Shown here piece after piece: positions 48,940 to 60,312 of a stretch of 64,000 nucleotides of DNA. The stretch's first letter is position 1, and each line of letters begins with the position of its first letter. Source of the DNA: Saccharothrix espanaensis DSM 44229 (GTDB taxonomy: Bacteria > Actinomycetota > Actinomycetes > Mycobacteriales > Pseudonocardiaceae); the NCBI RefSeq assembly GCF_000328705.1, contig NC_019673.1, positions 6,955,001 to 7,019,000 on the forward strand. Reading direction: 5' to 3'. Below the pieces are notes generated by a model. The model was not told where the DNA came from. It was given only the letters and a program-made list of their open reading frames with translations, and made no database searches. The position numbers and the translations under genes were made by a program.

Positions 48940-50211
48940 ATGCCAAGCGTGATGACAGCGCAGTACGGTGACGAGCAGCGGGTGGCTGACACGGGAGGGC
49001 GAGTCCTGGCCGGCAACGCTGTCGAAAGGCTGCCGAGCGGCGGGGTCAACGGCGTCCCCACCGAACGGGTGCCTCGCGCTGCCCGGGGGTGGCGCGAGCG
49101 GCTGTTCCGGCACCGGCAGTTGGCGGTGGACTTCGCCGCCGTCGCGGTCGGCGCGTTCGACGTGTGGTTCTGGTTCGCGCCGGACGCCAAGCCCTACAAC
49201 TACGCGCTCTCGATCATCGCCGTGTCGGCGCTGGTGCTGCGCCGGCGGTTCCCGTTCCTGGTGGTGCTGCTGACCGTGCCCGGGTTCTTCGCGGGCATGG
49301 CGCAGCTCGCCGCGATGATCGCGCTGGGCACGCTGGCCCGGCAGAAGCTGCTCTCGACCCAGACCTACATCGCCGCCGGGCTGGTGTGGCTGAGCCGGTT
49401 CTTCCTCTGGCCACCGGACGAGTTCCTGGCGCTGCCGTGGACCACGCACATCCACGACGCGATCTACGGCTGCATCGTGGCCGGGATGCCGATCGCGATC
49501 GGGCTGCTCGCGCACGCCCGCGAGGAGCTGTCCGCGCGGATAGCCGAACTGGCGGCCAGCCGCGAACGGGAACGGCTGCTGCACGCGCACGCCGTGCGGG
49601 CCGACGAACGGGCCCGGCTCGCCCGCGAGATGCACGACGTGGTGTCGCACCAGGTCAGCCTGATAGCCATGCAGGCGGGCGCGTTGCGGGTGGCGGTCGC
49701 CGACCCGGACGCCAAGCAGGTCGCGGGCACGATCCGGATGCTGAGCACCCGGACCCTCGACGAGCTGCGCCAACTGGTCAGCGTCCTGCGCACCACCGAT
49801 GGTGACGACTCGCCGCAGCCGCGCGTGGAGGAGCTGCCGCAGCTCGTGGCGGGTGCGGGGATCCCGGCGTCGCTGACCGTGCTGGGGCCGGTGGGCGACC
49901 TGCCGGCACCGATCTCCGGGGCGGTCTACCGGACGGTCCAGGAGGCGCTGACGAACGTGCGCAAGCACGCGGGCTGCGCGGCGACCGCCGTGCACGTCCA
50001 AGCCGAGCCGGACGAGCTGCGGGTGGAGATTCGCAACGACCCGCCGGTCCTGCCGCGCGAGTGCCCGATGCTGCCCAGCGGCGGCCACGGGCTGGTCGGG
50101 CTCCAGGAGCGGGCGGCGCTGCTGGACGGGACGTTCGAGGCCGGACCCAGCGACGACGGCGGGTTCCGGGTCGCGGTCACCTTCCCCCTGGCCCGGCAGC
50201 TCGACGGGTAG
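48940..50211 (+). CDS. NarL-type sensor histidine kinase, orphan
   Basis: 423 residues. Residues about 35-190 carry several TM helices (AVDFAAVAVGAFDVWFWF, LVLRRRFPFLVVLLTV and others). The dimerisation box is LAREMHDVVSHQVSLIAMQ with the phosphorylated His, followed by an ATPase domain with VQEALTNVRKHAG and GGHGLVGLQERA. It should phosphorylate a LuxR/NarL-type response regulator, but none is next to it. The ATG follows GAGAGGGCGG. The 3' end overlaps the convergent kinase gene by 35 nt. Confidence 0.88.
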   Translation: MPSVMTAQYGDEQRVADTGGRVLAGNAVERLPSGGVNGVPTERVPRAARGWRERLFRHRQLAVDFAAVAVGAFDVWFWFAPDAKPYNYALSIIAVSALVLRRRFPFLVVLLTVPGFFAGMAQLAAMIALGTLARQKLLSTQTYIAAGLVWLSRFFLWPPDEFLALPWTTHIHDAIYGCIVAGMPIAIGLLAHAREELSARIAELAASRERERLLHAHAVRADERARLAREMHDVVSHQVSLIAMQAGALRVAVADPDAKQVAGTIRMLSTRTLDELRQLVSVLRTTDGDDSPQPRVEELPQLVAGAGIPASLTVLGPVGDLPAPISGAVYRTVQEALTNVRKHAGCAATAVHVQAEPDELRVEIRNDPPVLPRECPMLPSGGHGLVGLQERAALLDGTFEAGPSDDGGFRVAVTFPLARQLDG

Positions 50212-51835
50212 CCACCGCCGTGCACACGGCCGCCGCGAGGCCCAGCGCGCCGCCCACCAGGGCGGGCCACAGCGCGGGCTCGTGGCGCAGCAGCACGGAC
50301 GGCAGCAGCCACACGGCGACACCCAGGCCGAAGCCGAGCGGGGCCGACGCGACGACGGCGGCGGCCCCGGACTGGCGGCGGCGCAGCGAGCGCAGCAGCG
50401 ACTCCAGGTAGGCCAGGGTGAACAGCAGCAGCACCGCGCTGCCCACGCCCATGATGCTGATCATCGGGTTCTCGGTGGGCCGCAGCGAGTACTCGGTGCG
50501 CTGACCGCCGGACTCGACGGTGGCCAGCGCCGCGCCGCCGACGATCCAGCGGGCCGCGCCGGGCAGCTCGAACGCCACGGGCGTGCTCTGCGGGACGGCG
50601 GTGACGTCGGCGAGCGTGATCCCGACGGCGGTGACGGTGAGCCGGGCGGGCTCGACCACGCCCGCCACCACGACCGGCTTGCTCAGGTCGCTCTCCAGCA
50701 CGGGCAGGTCACGGCCGGGCAGCGTGATCGGCAGTGCGAGCGCGACCAGCGCGAACACCGCCGCGGCCAGGCCGAACCAGCGCGCGGGCTTGGGCCGTTC
50801 GAGCAGGTCGCGGGCCGGGATCAGGGTCTGGCCGTCGAGCCGGACCGGCGACGGCAGGTCGACGGCGGTGGCCCGGACCAGGACGTTCACCGTCTCGCGC
50901 GGCACCGACGGGTGGCTGGACGGCCGGGTGCTCGCGGCGGCGACCTGCGGCGCGAGGTGCACCGGCAGGCTCGCCCGCAGCAGCCAGTCCGGGCCGAACA
51001 CCTCGGCCGCCGCGCCCGCCAGGTCGATCGCGAACGTCTCGGCGTTGCGGTAGCGGGCCTGCGGGTCGCGTTCGATCCCGCGCATCACGACCCGCGCCAG
51101 CGGGGCCGGCACCTCGGTCAGCGGGCGCGGCTGCTGGTGGACGTGCCGCTGGATCATGGCCAGCGCGCCGCCGCCGGACTCGAACGGCAGCCGGCCGCTG
51201 AGCAGCTCGTACAGGACGGTGGCGGTGCCGTAGACGTCGGCGGCCGGGGTGAGCGGGTTGCCCAGCGCCTGCTCCGGCGACAGGTAGGCGGGTGTGCCGA
51301 GCACCTGGCCGGCGTGGGTGACCAGGGTCGCGCCCTCGCTGACCACCTGGGAGATGCCGAAGTCGGCGACCTTCAGCGCGCCCTGCGCGGTGAACAGCAG
51401 GTTCTTCGGCTTCACGTCCAGGTGCAGGACGCCCGCGCCGTGCGCGGCGTGCAGGCCGGACAGCGTGGCCAGGGCGAGCGCGCACGACTGGGGCGGGGTG
51501 AAGCCGCGTTCGGTGAACGTCGACCAGACCGTGCCGCCGTCGAGCTTCTCCATCACCAGCAGGTGCTCGCCGTGGCTCTGCACGTAGTCGTAGACCGGCA
51601 CGATGTGCGGGTGGTCCAGGCGGGCCAGCAGGCGGGCCTCGTGCTCGAACCGGGCGCTCATCCGGGCGTCCTCGGCGAGCACGTGCGGCAGCCGCTTGAC
51701 CGCCACCGGGCGGTTGAGCGGGCGGTGCACGCCCTCGTAGACCACGCCCATGCCGCCGTGCCCGATCTGCGCGCCGATGTCGTACTGCGGCAGCGCGGCG
51801 ATCACGCTCGGGCTCGGCGCCGTGCTCGGGCTCAC
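50177..51835 (-). CDS. Membrane Ser/Thr protein kinase, non-RD type
   Basis: 552 residues. The kinase domain spans about residues 15-285: glycine loop IGHGGMGVVYEG, VAVKRLP, catalytic loop VLHLDVKPKNLL and VADFGISQV. The usual HRD arginine is replaced by leucine, so activation-loop phosphorylation may not be required. After a linker, a TM helix (FGLAAAVFALVALALPITL) is followed by an extracytoplasmic strand-rich part of about 100 residues, then two to three more TM helices, unlike the PASTA kinases. The GTG overlaps the next gene upstream as GTGA, so the two are coupled. Confidence 0.87.
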   Translation of the reverse strand: MSPSTAPSPSVIAALPQYDIGAQIGHGGMGVVYEGVHRPLNRPVAVKRLPHVLAEDARMSARFEHEARLLARLDHPHIVPVYDYVQSHGEHLLVMEKLDGGTVWSTFTERGFTPPQSCALALATLSGLHAAHGAGVLHLDVKPKNLLFTAQGALKVADFGISQVVSEGATLVTHAGQVLGTPAYLSPEQALGNPLTPAADVYGTATVLYELLSGRLPFESGGGALAMIQRHVHQQPRPLTEVPAPLARVVMRGIERDPQARYRNAETFAIDLAGAAAEVFGPDWLLRASLPVHLAPQVAAASTRPSSHPSVPRETVNVLVRATAVDLPSPVRLDGQTLIPARDLLERPKPARWFGLAAAVFALVALALPITLPGRDLPVLESDLSKPVVVAGVVEPARLTVTAVGITLADVTAVPQSTPVAFELPGAARWIVGGAALATVESGGQRTEYSLRPTENPMISIMGVGSAVLLLFTLAYLESLLRSLRRRQSGAAAVVASAPLGFGLGVAVWLLPSVLLRHEPALWPALVGGALGLAAAVCTAVATRRAAGPGGR

Positions 51836-52671
51836 GCCGCACCACCGGGCAGCGGGCGGGTGATCCGCTGGGTCGTCTCCGGGTCGACGGGCGGCGGTTC
51901 GGCCGCGTTCGGGGTCAGGTAGCCGAGCAGGAACGCCGCCGCGGCCGCGCCCAGGATGAACGGCACCTCGGCGGCCGGCGACGGGGCCATCACCCGCAGC
52001 ACCGACAGCGAGATGACGGCGACCAGGCCGGTGCCGACGCCCGCCGGGAGGAACTGCATGGCGCGCTGCCACCGGTTCGCGGGCAGCCTGCGCCGGGCCA
52101 GCGCCCACAGCGCGCCCGCCCACGCCAGGGCGGTCAGGAAGAACACCGCGAGGCCGAACACGCCGTAGACCGACCACATCGACCCGCGCACGTCACCGGT
52201 CGCGCCAATCGAGGCGATCACCTGGCGCTCGACGTCGAGGACCTCGATGTCGGTGGGCAGCAGGCCGGTGGCCTGGGTGCCGAGCTGGCCGAGGTCGAGG
52301 AAGAACGCCTTGGTGACGCTCTGCTTCGCGGGGACGTCGAACGGGACCGTAGTGTCGTAGGAGAAGAACGTGAGCGCGAGTGCCGTGCCGGAAAGGCGAA
52401 CGGTCTTCACGTGGCGCACGGTGTCGGTTCCGTTGTGGACGGTGATCGCGATCTTCGCCGAGCCGGACGGGTCGAGCACCAGGTCGTCCGGGCCGGCCGG
52501 ACGGCCGTCCACAGAGGCGGTCAGGGTGACCTCGTCACCGGCGGCGTGCGCGGTGGCCGGGAGGATCCCGCCGACGACAACGCCGAGGACGACGCTGGAG
52601 ATGCCCCTGAAGATCCCGCTGAAGATCCCGCAGCCGAGCAGTAAACCGACCCCACCCATAATGCGTCTCAC
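51832..52671 (-). CDS. Exported membrane protein coupled to the Ser/Thr kinase
   Basis: 279 residues. A signal peptide (about 40 residues, ending ATAHA) leads to a 110-residue extracellular strand-rich domain (LTASVDGRPAGPDDLVLDP and following), then three TM helices and a short Pro-rich cytosolic end. No family is recognised. Its stop overlaps the kinase start, which makes it a likely partner, perhaps presenting a ligand-binding domain to the kinase. The GTG at 52671 has a GAGG site 8 nt upstream; an ATG at 52659 is the alternative. Confidence 0.75.
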   Translation of the reverse strand: MRRIMGGVGLLLGCGIFSGIFRGISSVVLGVVVGGILPATAHAAGDEVTLTASVDGRPAGPDDLVLDPSGSAKIAITVHNGTDTVRHVKTVRLSGTALALTFFSYDTTVPFDVPAKQSVTKAFFLDLGQLGTQATGLLPTDIEVLDVERQVIASIGATGDVRGSMWSVYGVFGLAVFFLTALAWAGALWALARRRLPANRWQRAMQFLPAGVGTGLVAVISLSVLRVMAPSPAAEVPFILGAAAAAFLLGYLTPNAAEPPPVDPETTQRITRPLPGGAA

Positions 52672-52718
52672 AGGGGCACCTCGAAGTTCAGGGGACGCGG
52701 ACGAGTCCGGGAGTCGGT

Positions 52719-53639
52719 ATGCGATCGGCAGGAACACTAGCTCTACTCGGTGCAGTGGCCTATGGCGTTACCTCCCTGGCGTCCACTCCGGCCTCCGCGC
52801 AGGTTCCGCCGTCCATCACGGTGACGCCCGCGAGCGGCTCGGCGGGCTCGGCGTTCACCGTGAGCTGGGTGGGGTTCTCCTGGGATCCCGACTGCTACCA
52901 GCGGATGCAGGTGTTGTGGGACAACGCGGGCAACATCCTGGCGACACCCGCGCAGGCGTACCGGGGCGCGGTGACCGTGTCCTCGCCCACGTGGTCGGAT
53001 CCCGGGTCGCACACGGTCGTGCTGCGCACGGTGTGCCGCGGCAGCATCGCCCGCGCCACGTACTCGGTGACGCTCGCGCCGACCACCCGGCCGACCACGA
53101 CCACTCCCCCACCGGTCACCACGACCACCAATCCGCCCGTGGTGACGACTCCACCGGCGGTCACCACGACCACCCGGCCCACCACGACGACGACCACGAC
53201 GTCCACCACGACCACGACCACCACGACCACCACGGAGAGCACCTCGGAATCCGTGCCGACCGCGGGGACGTTCGAGGGCGGTGACGGGGCGCTGACGCTG
53301 GACAAGGACAACATCCAGCCCGGCGACCCGCTGACCGCCACCGGGACCGGGTGCCAACCGGGGTCGGAGGTGACGCTCAGCTCGCTCGGCGAGGACGTGG
53401 GCACCGCGCGGGCGGACCGGACGGGGACGTTCAGCACGCGGGTCGAGTTCGCCACGATCCAACCGGGCCGGCACGTCATCCGCGCCGACTGCGGGATCAT
53501 CCTGGTGGGCAGCGTCGACGTGGCCCTGACCAGCTCGACCGGCGGCACGACGTCGACCCTGGTGATCCTGGTGTTCTTCCTGCTCATCGGAGCCACCCTG
53601 CTCCGCCGCCAGTTCAGCGCCTTCCGCCGCACCGCTTGA
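52719..53639 (+). CDS. Secreted protein with Thr-rich stalk and C-terminal TM
   Basis: 306 residues. A signal peptide ends at ASA-Q. A first domain of about 90 residues (ITVTPASGSAGSAFTVSW, with two Cys) is followed by a stalk of about 65 residues made of Thr/Pro repeats, then a second Ig-like domain (DKDNIQPGDPLTATGTGC) and a C-terminal TM helix with a short basic tail (FFLLIGATLLRRQF). It is probably a membrane-anchored surface protein, and the Thr stalk is a likely O-mannosylation site. Divergent from the kinase partner, 47 nt apart. Confidence 0.82.
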   Translation: MRSAGTLALLGAVAYGVTSLASTPASAQVPPSITVTPASGSAGSAFTVSWVGFSWDPDCYQRMQVLWDNAGNILATPAQAYRGAVTVSSPTWSDPGSHTVVLRTVCRGSIARATYSVTLAPTTRPTTTTPPPVTTTTNPPVVTTPPAVTTTTRPTTTTTTTSTTTTTTTTTTESTSESVPTAGTFEGGDGALTLDKDNIQPGDPLTATGTGCQPGSEVTLSSLGEDVGTARADRTGTFSTRVEFATIQPGRHVIRADCGIILVGSVDVALTSSTGGTTSTLVILVFFLLIGATLLRRQFSAFRRTA

Positions 53640-54063
53640 GGCCGGGCCCGCGCCGGGGTGGCCGGGCACACCGCCAGGCCACCGGACGTGCCGGGCCATG
53701 GGGCGCGCCGGACCACCGGGCGCGCCGGGCGCACCGCACCGCCAAGCCGCCACGCACCGCACCGCCGCCGCCGCGCAACCAAGCCACCGCACCGCCGGGC
53801 AAGGACGCGGGTGGGTTCTGGGCGGGTTCGTCCGGCAAGTCGGCGGCGGCCGGGCTCAGCGAGCCGCAGGGGCCGTGAGCGGCACAACTGCGAGCGGCCA
53901 AACGGCGCCGAATGGCCTGCGGTACCCCGGTTCCCGGTGTGCTGGGCTTGGCCTCCGGCCCCCGGTCACCATTGTCCCACTGGGTACCGACAATTACCGG
54001 CAGTCGCGGGGTGGGCGGCGGGGTACCGGTGAGGGGCTGCCGGCGGGGGGCCGCCGGTGGGGC
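53640..54063. other. Gene-free GC-rich interval
   Basis: About 420 nt past the surface-protein gene. The first half is C-rich with degenerate CCGCACCGCC repetition and gives spurious frames of low-complexity protein. No hairpin stands out, and no RNA gene or promoter was recognised. Confidence 0.4.
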
Positions 54064-54101
54064 GTTGGGGGTGGGGGGTTGGGGGTGGGGGGTTGGGGGT
54101 G
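54064..54101 (+). repeat. G-rich 14-bp tandem repeat, possible G-quadruplex
   Basis: GTTGGGGGTGGGGG is repeated at 54064-54077 and 54078-54091, with a third partial copy to 54101. The G-runs on the plus strand fit a quadruplex-forming pattern. It directly abuts the rbpA terminator. Confidence 0.6.
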
Positions 54102-54105
54102 CGAA

Positions 54106-54146
54106 ACGCGCCGGCCCCCGTGGTGGGTCCACGGGGGCCGGCGCGT
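54106..54146 (-). terminator. Perfect 18-bp hairpin ending the gap-rbpA gene run
   Basis: ACGCGCCGGCCCCCGTGG (54106-54123), loop TGGGT, then its exact complement CCACGGGGGCCGGCGCGT (54129-54146). It begins 11 nt after the rbpA stop and is one of the strongest stems in the window. Confidence 0.85.
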
Positions 54147-54156
54147 TGTCTTGCGG

Positions 54157-54501
54157 CTAGGGCTCTTCGCGCTGCTTGCGCAGCTTGGTGAGCGCCTCTT
54201 CGAGGATCGCCTCTCCGTCCGCGTCGGAACGGCGTTCCTTCACGTACGCCAAGTGCGTCTTGTACGGCTCGTTGCGCGGGGGAGCCGGCGGAGCCTGCTC
54301 GTCCCGACCCGCCGGCAGACCGCACCGGGGGCAGTCCCAGTTCTCCGGGATTTCCGCTTCGACCGCGAACGACGGACGCGACTCGTGCGCGTTGGCGCAC
54401 CAGTACGACACCCGACGCCGGGGCGCGGACTCGCCGCGCTCCGATTCACCCATCGGGCCTGCGCCGACGCGGGTACCGCGAATCGCGTTACCACCAGCCA
54501 T
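54157..54501 (-). CDS. rbpA: RNA polymerase-binding protein RbpA
   Basis: 114 residues, the normal length. The zinc-binding-like core reads YWCANAHESRPSF with ENWDCPRCGLPAG, and the basic linker and C-terminal sigma-binding helix KTHLAYVKERRSDADGEAI follow. RbpA stabilises open complexes of actinobacterial RNA polymerase with the principal sigma factor. It lies 50 nt after secG and before a strong terminator. Confidence 0.95.
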   Translation of the reverse strand: MAGGNAIRGTRVGAGPMGESERGESAPRRRVSYWCANAHESRPSFAVEAEIPENWDCPRCGLPAGRDEQAPPAPPRNEPYKTHLAYVKERRSDADGEAILEEALTKLRKQREEP

Positions 54502-54551
54502 CGACCCTCACACCCCCACCACGTGGTTTCCCTGTCGTCAGTTGACCTTGA

Positions 54552-54782
54552 TCAGAGCTTGGTCAGCAGTCCGATACCGACGATGGCGATCACCCAGATG
54601 GCCCCGACGAACAGCGTCAGGCGATCCAGGTTCTTCTCCACCACGCTCGAACCGGACAGGCTCGACTGCATGCCGCCGCCGAACAACGAGGACAGACCGC
54701 CGCCACGCCCCCGGTGCAGCAGCACCAGCAAGATCAGCAGCAAACTGGAGACGACCAACAGGATCTGCAGGAACGTTGTCAT
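54552..54782 (-). CDS. secG: Preprotein translocase subunit SecG
   Basis: 76 residues with two TM helices (LQILLVVSSLLLILLVLLHRG and LTLFVGAIWVIAIVGIGLL) and a Gly/Ser loop (GGGLSSLFGGGMQSSL). It is the small subunit of the SecYEG channel in the membrane. The ATG has a GAGGAAG site. Following tpiA by 90 nt is the standard actinobacterial arrangement. Confidence 0.94.
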   Translation of the reverse strand: MTTFLQILLVVSSLLLILLVLLHRGRGGGLSSLFGGGMQSSLSGSSVVEKNLDRLTLFVGAIWVIAIVGIGLLTKL

Positions 54783-54872
54783 TTCTTCCTCGCTGTCAGG
54801 CAGGTGACGCCACAGAGTACCCGGTCGACTGCCGACCGTGGACCACCTCGGTGGTGGGGCTTGTTCGATGAC

Positions 54873-55661
54873 TCAGGGTAGAGGGCCGCCGGCCGCGAGG
54901 GCACAGAGCTTCGCGAACTCGTCCGCTTCCAGGCTCGCACCGCCGACCAGGGCCCCGTCGACGTCCTTCTGCGCGACCAGCTCGGCGATGTTCCCGGACT
55001 TCACCGACCCGCCGTAAAGCACCCGAACGGCCGACGCCACGTCCTCGCCGTGCAGCTCGGCCAGCTTCACCCGCAGCGCCGCGCACACCTCCTGCGCGTC
55101 CGCCGACGAGGCCACCTTGCCGGTGCCGATCGCCCAGACGGGCTCGTACGCGACGACGATGTCCCTGGCCTGTTCGGCGGACACGCCCTTGAGGCCCGCC
55201 ACGAGCTGGTTCGTGCAGTGCTCGACGTGGTTGCCCGCGTCGCGCACGTCCACCCGCTCGCCGAGGCAGAAGATCGGGGTGACGCCGTGCTTGAGCGCCG
55301 CCTTGACCTTCTTGTTGACCAGCGCGTCGTCCTCGTGGTGGTACTCGCGCCGCTCGGAGTGGCCGACCGTCACGTAGGAGCAGCCCAGCTTGGCCAGCAT
55401 CCGCCCGGAGACGTCACCGGTGTAGGCGCCCGAGTCGTGCGGCGACAGGTCCTGCGCGCCGTACTTGAGCAGCAGCTTGTCGCCGTCGACCAGGGTCTGG
55501 ATGGACCGGATGTCGACGAACGGCGGCAGCACCGCCACCTCGACCTTGGCGAAGTACTTCTCCGGCAGGGAGAAGGCGATCTTCTGCACCAGGGCGATGG
55601 CCTCGAGGTGGTTGAGGTTCATCTTCCAGTTGCCCGCGATCAGCGGCTGTCGGGCGGCCAT
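54873..55661 (-). CDS. tpiA: Triosephosphate isomerase
   Basis: 262 residues. The active-site Lys is in [10 protein letters not shown], the His in [10 protein letters not shown] and the Glu in [14 protein letters not shown]. It interconverts dihydroxyacetone phosphate and glyceraldehyde-3-phosphate. The ATG shares one base with the pgk stop (TGATG), so translation is likely coupled; a TTG one codon earlier is less likely. Confidence 0.97.
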   Translation of the reverse strand: MAARQPLIAGNWKMNLNHLEAIALVQKIAFSLPEKYFAKVEVAVLPPFVDIRSIQTLVDGDKLLLKYGAQDLSPHDSGAYTGDVSGRMLAKLGCSYVTVGHSERREYHHEDDALVNKKVKAALKHGVTPIFCLGERVDVRDAGNHVEHCTNQLVAGLKGVSAEQARDIVVAYEPVWAIGTGKVASSADAQEVCAALRVKLAELHGEDVASAVRVLYGGSVKSGNIAELVAQKDVDGALVGGASLEADEFAKLCALAAGGPLP

Positions 55662-56833
55662 CAAGCGGTCCCCTCCTCGAGCACGGCGACGCCGGGCAGT
55701 TCCTTGCCCTCCAGGTACTCCAGCGACGCGCCGCCGCCGGTCGAGATGTGCGAGAAGCCGTCCTCGGGCAGGCCCAGCGCGCGCACGGCCGCGGCCGAGT
55801 CGCCGCCGCCGACCACGGTGAACGCGTCGCTCGCGACCAGCGCCTCGGCCACCGCGCGGGTGCCGCCGGCGAACGCCTCGAACTCGAACACGCCCATCGG
55901 GCCGTTCCAGAACACCGTCTTGGCGTCGGCCAGCTTCGCGGCGAACTGCTCGCGCGACTCCGGGCCGATGTCGAGGCCCTGCCGGTCGGCCGGGATCGCG
56001 GTGGCCTTGACCACGTCGAACTCGGCGTCGGCGGCGAAGCCCGTCGCGGCCAGCACGTCGACCGGGAGCACCAGCTCCACGCCGCGCTCCTCGGCCTCCT
56101 TGAGGAAGCCCGCGACCTGGTCGAGCTGGTCTTCCTGGAGCAGCGACCTGCCGACCTCGTGACCCTGCGCCTTGAGGAAGGTGTAGGCCATGCCGCCGCC
56201 GATGAGCAGGCGGTCGACCTTGGTCAGCAGGTTCGCGATGACGCCGAGCTTGTCGGACACCTTCGCCCCGCCCAGCACGACCACGTACGGGCGCTGGAGG
56301 TCGGCGGTGAGCTTGCGCAGCACCTCGACCTCGGCCAGCACCAGGCCACCCGCGTAGGCGGGCAGCTTCTTCGCCACGTCGTAGACCGAAGCCTGCTTGC
56401 GGTGCACGACGCCGAAGCCGTCGGAGACGAACGCGTCGGCCTTCGCGGCCAGCTCGTCGGCCAGCGCCTCGCGCTCGGCGTCGACCTTGCTGGTCTCGCG
56501 GGCGTCGAAGCGGATGTTCTCCAGCAGCACGACGGTGCCGTCGCCGGCGGCCTCGGTGCCCAGCTCGACGGTCTGGCCGAGCAGCTCGCCCAGCCGCACG
56601 GCGACCGGGGCGAGCGAGAGCGCCGGGTCGGGCTCGCCCTTGGGGCGGCCCAGGTGGGCGGCGACGAGGACGCGCGCGCCGCCGTCGACCAGCGCCTTGA
56701 GGGTCGGCACCGACGCGCGGACGCGGCCGTCGTCGGTGATCTTGTCGCCGTCGAGGGGGACGTTCAGGTCGGCGCGCACCAGGACGCGCCGACCCGAGAC
56801 ACCCTCGGCGATCAGGTCGCTGAGAGTCTTCAC
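55661..56833 (-). CDS. pgk: Phosphoglycerate kinase
   Basis: 390 residues. The N-terminal signature [14 protein letters not shown] and the nucleotide part [15 protein letters not shown] with [17 protein letters not shown] are complete. It makes ATP from 1,3-bisphosphoglycerate. The GTG start lies 31 nt after gap, and the stop overlaps tpiA by one base. Confidence 0.97.
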   Translation of the reverse strand: MKTLSDLIAEGVSGRRVLVRADLNVPLDGDKITDDGRVRASVPTLKALVDGGARVLVAAHLGRPKGEPDPALSLAPVAVRLGELLGQTVELGTEAAGDGTVVLLENIRFDARETSKVDAEREALADELAAKADAFVSDGFGVVHRKQASVYDVAKKLPAYAGGLVLAEVEVLRKLTADLQRPYVVVLGGAKVSDKLGVIANLLTKVDRLLIGGGMAYTFLKAQGHEVGRSLLQEDQLDQVAGFLKEAEERGVELVLPVDVLAATGFAADAEFDVVKATAIPADRQGLDIGPESREQFAAKLADAKTVFWNGPMGVFEFEAFAGGTRAVAEALVASDAFTVVGGGDSAAAVRALGLPEDGFSHISTGGGASLEYLEGKELPGVAVLEEGTA

Positions 56834-56864
56834 AACCGGTCTTTCCGCTCGGTGGCCAGGCAGG

Positions 56865-58288
<1,424 letters not shown>

Positions 58289-59275
58289 TCAGACCTCGGC
58301 TTCGAGCATGTCCGCGGTGACCGCCGACTCGGTGTCCGGCATGCCCAGCTCCTTGGCCCGCTTGTCGGCCATCGCCAGCAGCCGCCGGATCCGGCCCGCC
58401 ACCGCGTCCTTGGTCATCTGGGGGTCGGAGAGCTGGCCCAGCTCCTCCAGCGACGCCTGCCGGTGCGCCAGGCGCAGCGCGCCCGCCGCCGCCAAGTGGT
58501 CGGGGGCCTCCGGGCCGAGGATCTCCAGCGCCCGCTGCACCCGGGCCGCCGCCGCGACCGCGGCGCGCGCCGAGCGGCGCAGGTTGGCGTCGTCGAAGTT
58601 CGCCAGCCGGTTCGCGGTCGCCCGGACCTCGCGGCGCATCCGCCGCTCCTCCCAGGCCAGCACGCTGTCGTGGGCGCCGAGCCGGGTCAGCATCGCGCCG
58701 ATCGCGTCGCCGTCCCTTATCACCACCCGCTCCGCGCCCCGGACCTCGCGGGACTTCGAGCCGATGCCCATCCGCCGGGCCGCGCCGACCAGGGCCAGCG
58801 CCGCCTCCGGGCCGGGGCAGGTGACCTCCATCGACGACGACCGGCCGGGCTCGGTCAGCGAGCCGTGCGCCAGGAACGCGCCGCGCCAGGCCGCCTCGGC
58901 GTCGCACACCCCGCCGGAGACCACCGGCGCGGGCAGCCCGCGCACCGGGCGGCCGCGCGGGTCGAGCAGGCCGGTCTGCCGGGCCAGGCCCTCGCCGTCC
59001 TTCACCACCCGCACCACGAACCGGGTGCCCTTGCGCAGCCCGCTGGAGGTGATGGTGAACACGTCGGACTGGTGGCCGTAGAGCTCGTGGATCTCCCGGC
59101 GCAGCCGGCGGGCGGTGGACCCCAGGTCCAGCTCCGCCTCGACCACGACCCGGCCGCCCACGATGTGCAGGCCGCCCGCGAACCGCAGCAGCGAGGCGAC
59201 CTCCGCCCGGCGGCAGCAGGTCTTGGAGACGGCCAGCCTGCTCAGCTCGTCCTTGACCGCAGACGTCATCGCCAC
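58289..59275 (-). CDS. whiA: DNA-binding developmental regulator WhiA
   Basis: 328 residues. The N-terminal LAGLIDADG-like domain is recognisable ([18 protein letters not shown] and [19 protein letters not shown]), and the C-terminal helix-turn-helix contains [25 protein letters not shown]. In Streptomyces WhiA works with WhiB in sporulation septation. The GTG start overlaps the yvcK stop by 10 nt; an ATG two codons later is an alternative. Confidence 0.95.
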   Translation of the reverse strand: MAMTSAVKDELSRLAVSKTCCRRAEVASLLRFAGGLHIVGGRVVVEAELDLGSTARRLRREIHELYGHQSDVFTITSSGLRKGTRFVVRVVKDGEGLARQTGLLDPRGRPVRGLPAPVVSGGVCDAEAAWRGAFLAHGSLTEPGRSSSMEVTCPGPEAALALVGAARRMGIGSKSREVRGAERVVIRDGDAIGAMLTRLGAHDSVLAWEERRMRREVRATANRLANFDDANLRRSARAAVAAAARVQRALEILGPEAPDHLAAAGALRLAHRQASLEELGQLSDPQMTKDAVAGRIRRLLAMADKRAKELGMPDTESAVTADMLEAEV

Positions 59276-60312
59276 GGCTCATCGCCTCCCCTGGTCTCGC
59301 GTTCTTCCTGGAGGGTTGTACTTGACGGCTCCCCGGGCCCTGCGGGCAGGCCGTCCAACGCGCGACGAATGCCCGACGCCAGGGCGACCGGGTCGTGGCG
59401 GTCCGGGAAACCCGGCAGCGCGATCGGCGACAGGTGGGCCGCAGCGCCGAGAGCTGCGGCGGCGCGCCGCAGGCTGTCCGGAACGGGCACCGCGTCGACG
59501 TCCGCGATCACGGCGTCGACCCGCAACGTCGGGGCGTGCGCGCACAACACGTCGAGGTGCAGCTCCGGCGAAAAGCCGGCGGTTTCCCCCGGTTGGGGGA
59601 CGAGGTTGAGCACCACGACCTTCCTCGCCGCCGTCCGCGTCAACGCGTCGTGCAGCTCCGGCACCAACAGGTGCGGCAGCACGCTGGTGAACCACGAGCC
59701 GGGCCCGAGCAGCACGACGTCCGCGCCCAGCACCGCCTCCACGGCCTCCGCGCAGCCCCGGGGCGGCTCACCCGGCCCGCCGGGGCCGTGCAGCCGGATC
59801 CGCTGCACCCGGCCGGGCGTGGTGGCGATCGCGACCTGGCCGCGGATCCGGCGCACCACGTCGACGTCCTCGTCCAGCCCGGTGACGTCCGCCTCGATCT
59901 CCAGCGGCTCGGTGCACATCGGCAGCACCCGGCCGTGCACGCCGAGCAGCCGGCCCGCCTCGCGCAGCACCGCCACCGGGTCGCCCAGCTCCTCCAGCAG
60001 GCCGGCCAGCACCAGGTTGCCCACGGCGTGCCCGGCCAGCGCGCCGGTGCCGCCGAAGCGGCGCTGGAACAGCGTCGCCCACAGCGCGCCGGGGCCGTCC
60101 GTGTCGGCCAGCGCCACCATGGCCTTGCGCAGGTCGCCGGGCGGCAGCAGGCCCAGCTCGCGGCGCAGCCGGCCGGACGAGCCGCCGTCGTCGGCGACCG
60201 TCACCACCGCGGTGACGTCCTCGGTCATCCGCCGCAGGGCGGTGAGCGTGACGTGCAGTCCGCGCCCACCGCCCAGCGCCACCACCTTGGGTGCGACAGC
60301 GCTCAAGCTCAC
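59266..60312 (-). CDS. YvcK/CofD-like protein (gluconeogenesis factor family)
   Basis: 348 residues. The family opening [18 protein letters not shown] and the loop [18 protein letters not shown] are exact in form, with [14 protein letters not shown] later. YvcK proteins bind UDP-sugars and affect cell-envelope synthesis; the homologous fold of CofD transfers lactyl groups. The GTG overlaps the rapZ stop as GTGA and the end overlaps whiA by 10 nt. Confidence 0.94.
   Translation of the reverse strand: MSLSAVAPKVVALGGGRGLHVTLTALRRMTEDVTAVVTVADDGGSSGRLRRELGLLPPGDLRKAMVALADTDGPGALWATLFQRRFGGTGALAGHAVGNLVLAGLLEELGDPVAVLREAGRLLGVHGRVLPMCTEPLEIEADVTGLDEDVDVVRRIRGQVAIATTPGRVQRIRLHGPGGPGEPPRGCAEAVEAVLGADVVLLGPGSWFTSVLPHLLVPELHDALTRTAARKVVVLNLVPQPGETAGFSPELHLDVLCAHAPTLRVDAVIADVDAVPVPDSLRRAAAALGAAAHLSPIALPGFPDRHDPVALASGIRRALDGLPAGPGEPSSTTLQEERETRGGDEPWR

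Noticed and set aside
48789-48971. Small frame upstream of the histidine kinase
   Set aside because: It covers the two palindromes and the kinase start, has no coding-like codon use and no homologous look.
53080-53240. Dense ACC-type repeats suspected of being a CRISPR or satellite
   Set aside because: They encode the Thr/Pro stalk of the surface protein in frame; there are no spacers or equal repeat units.
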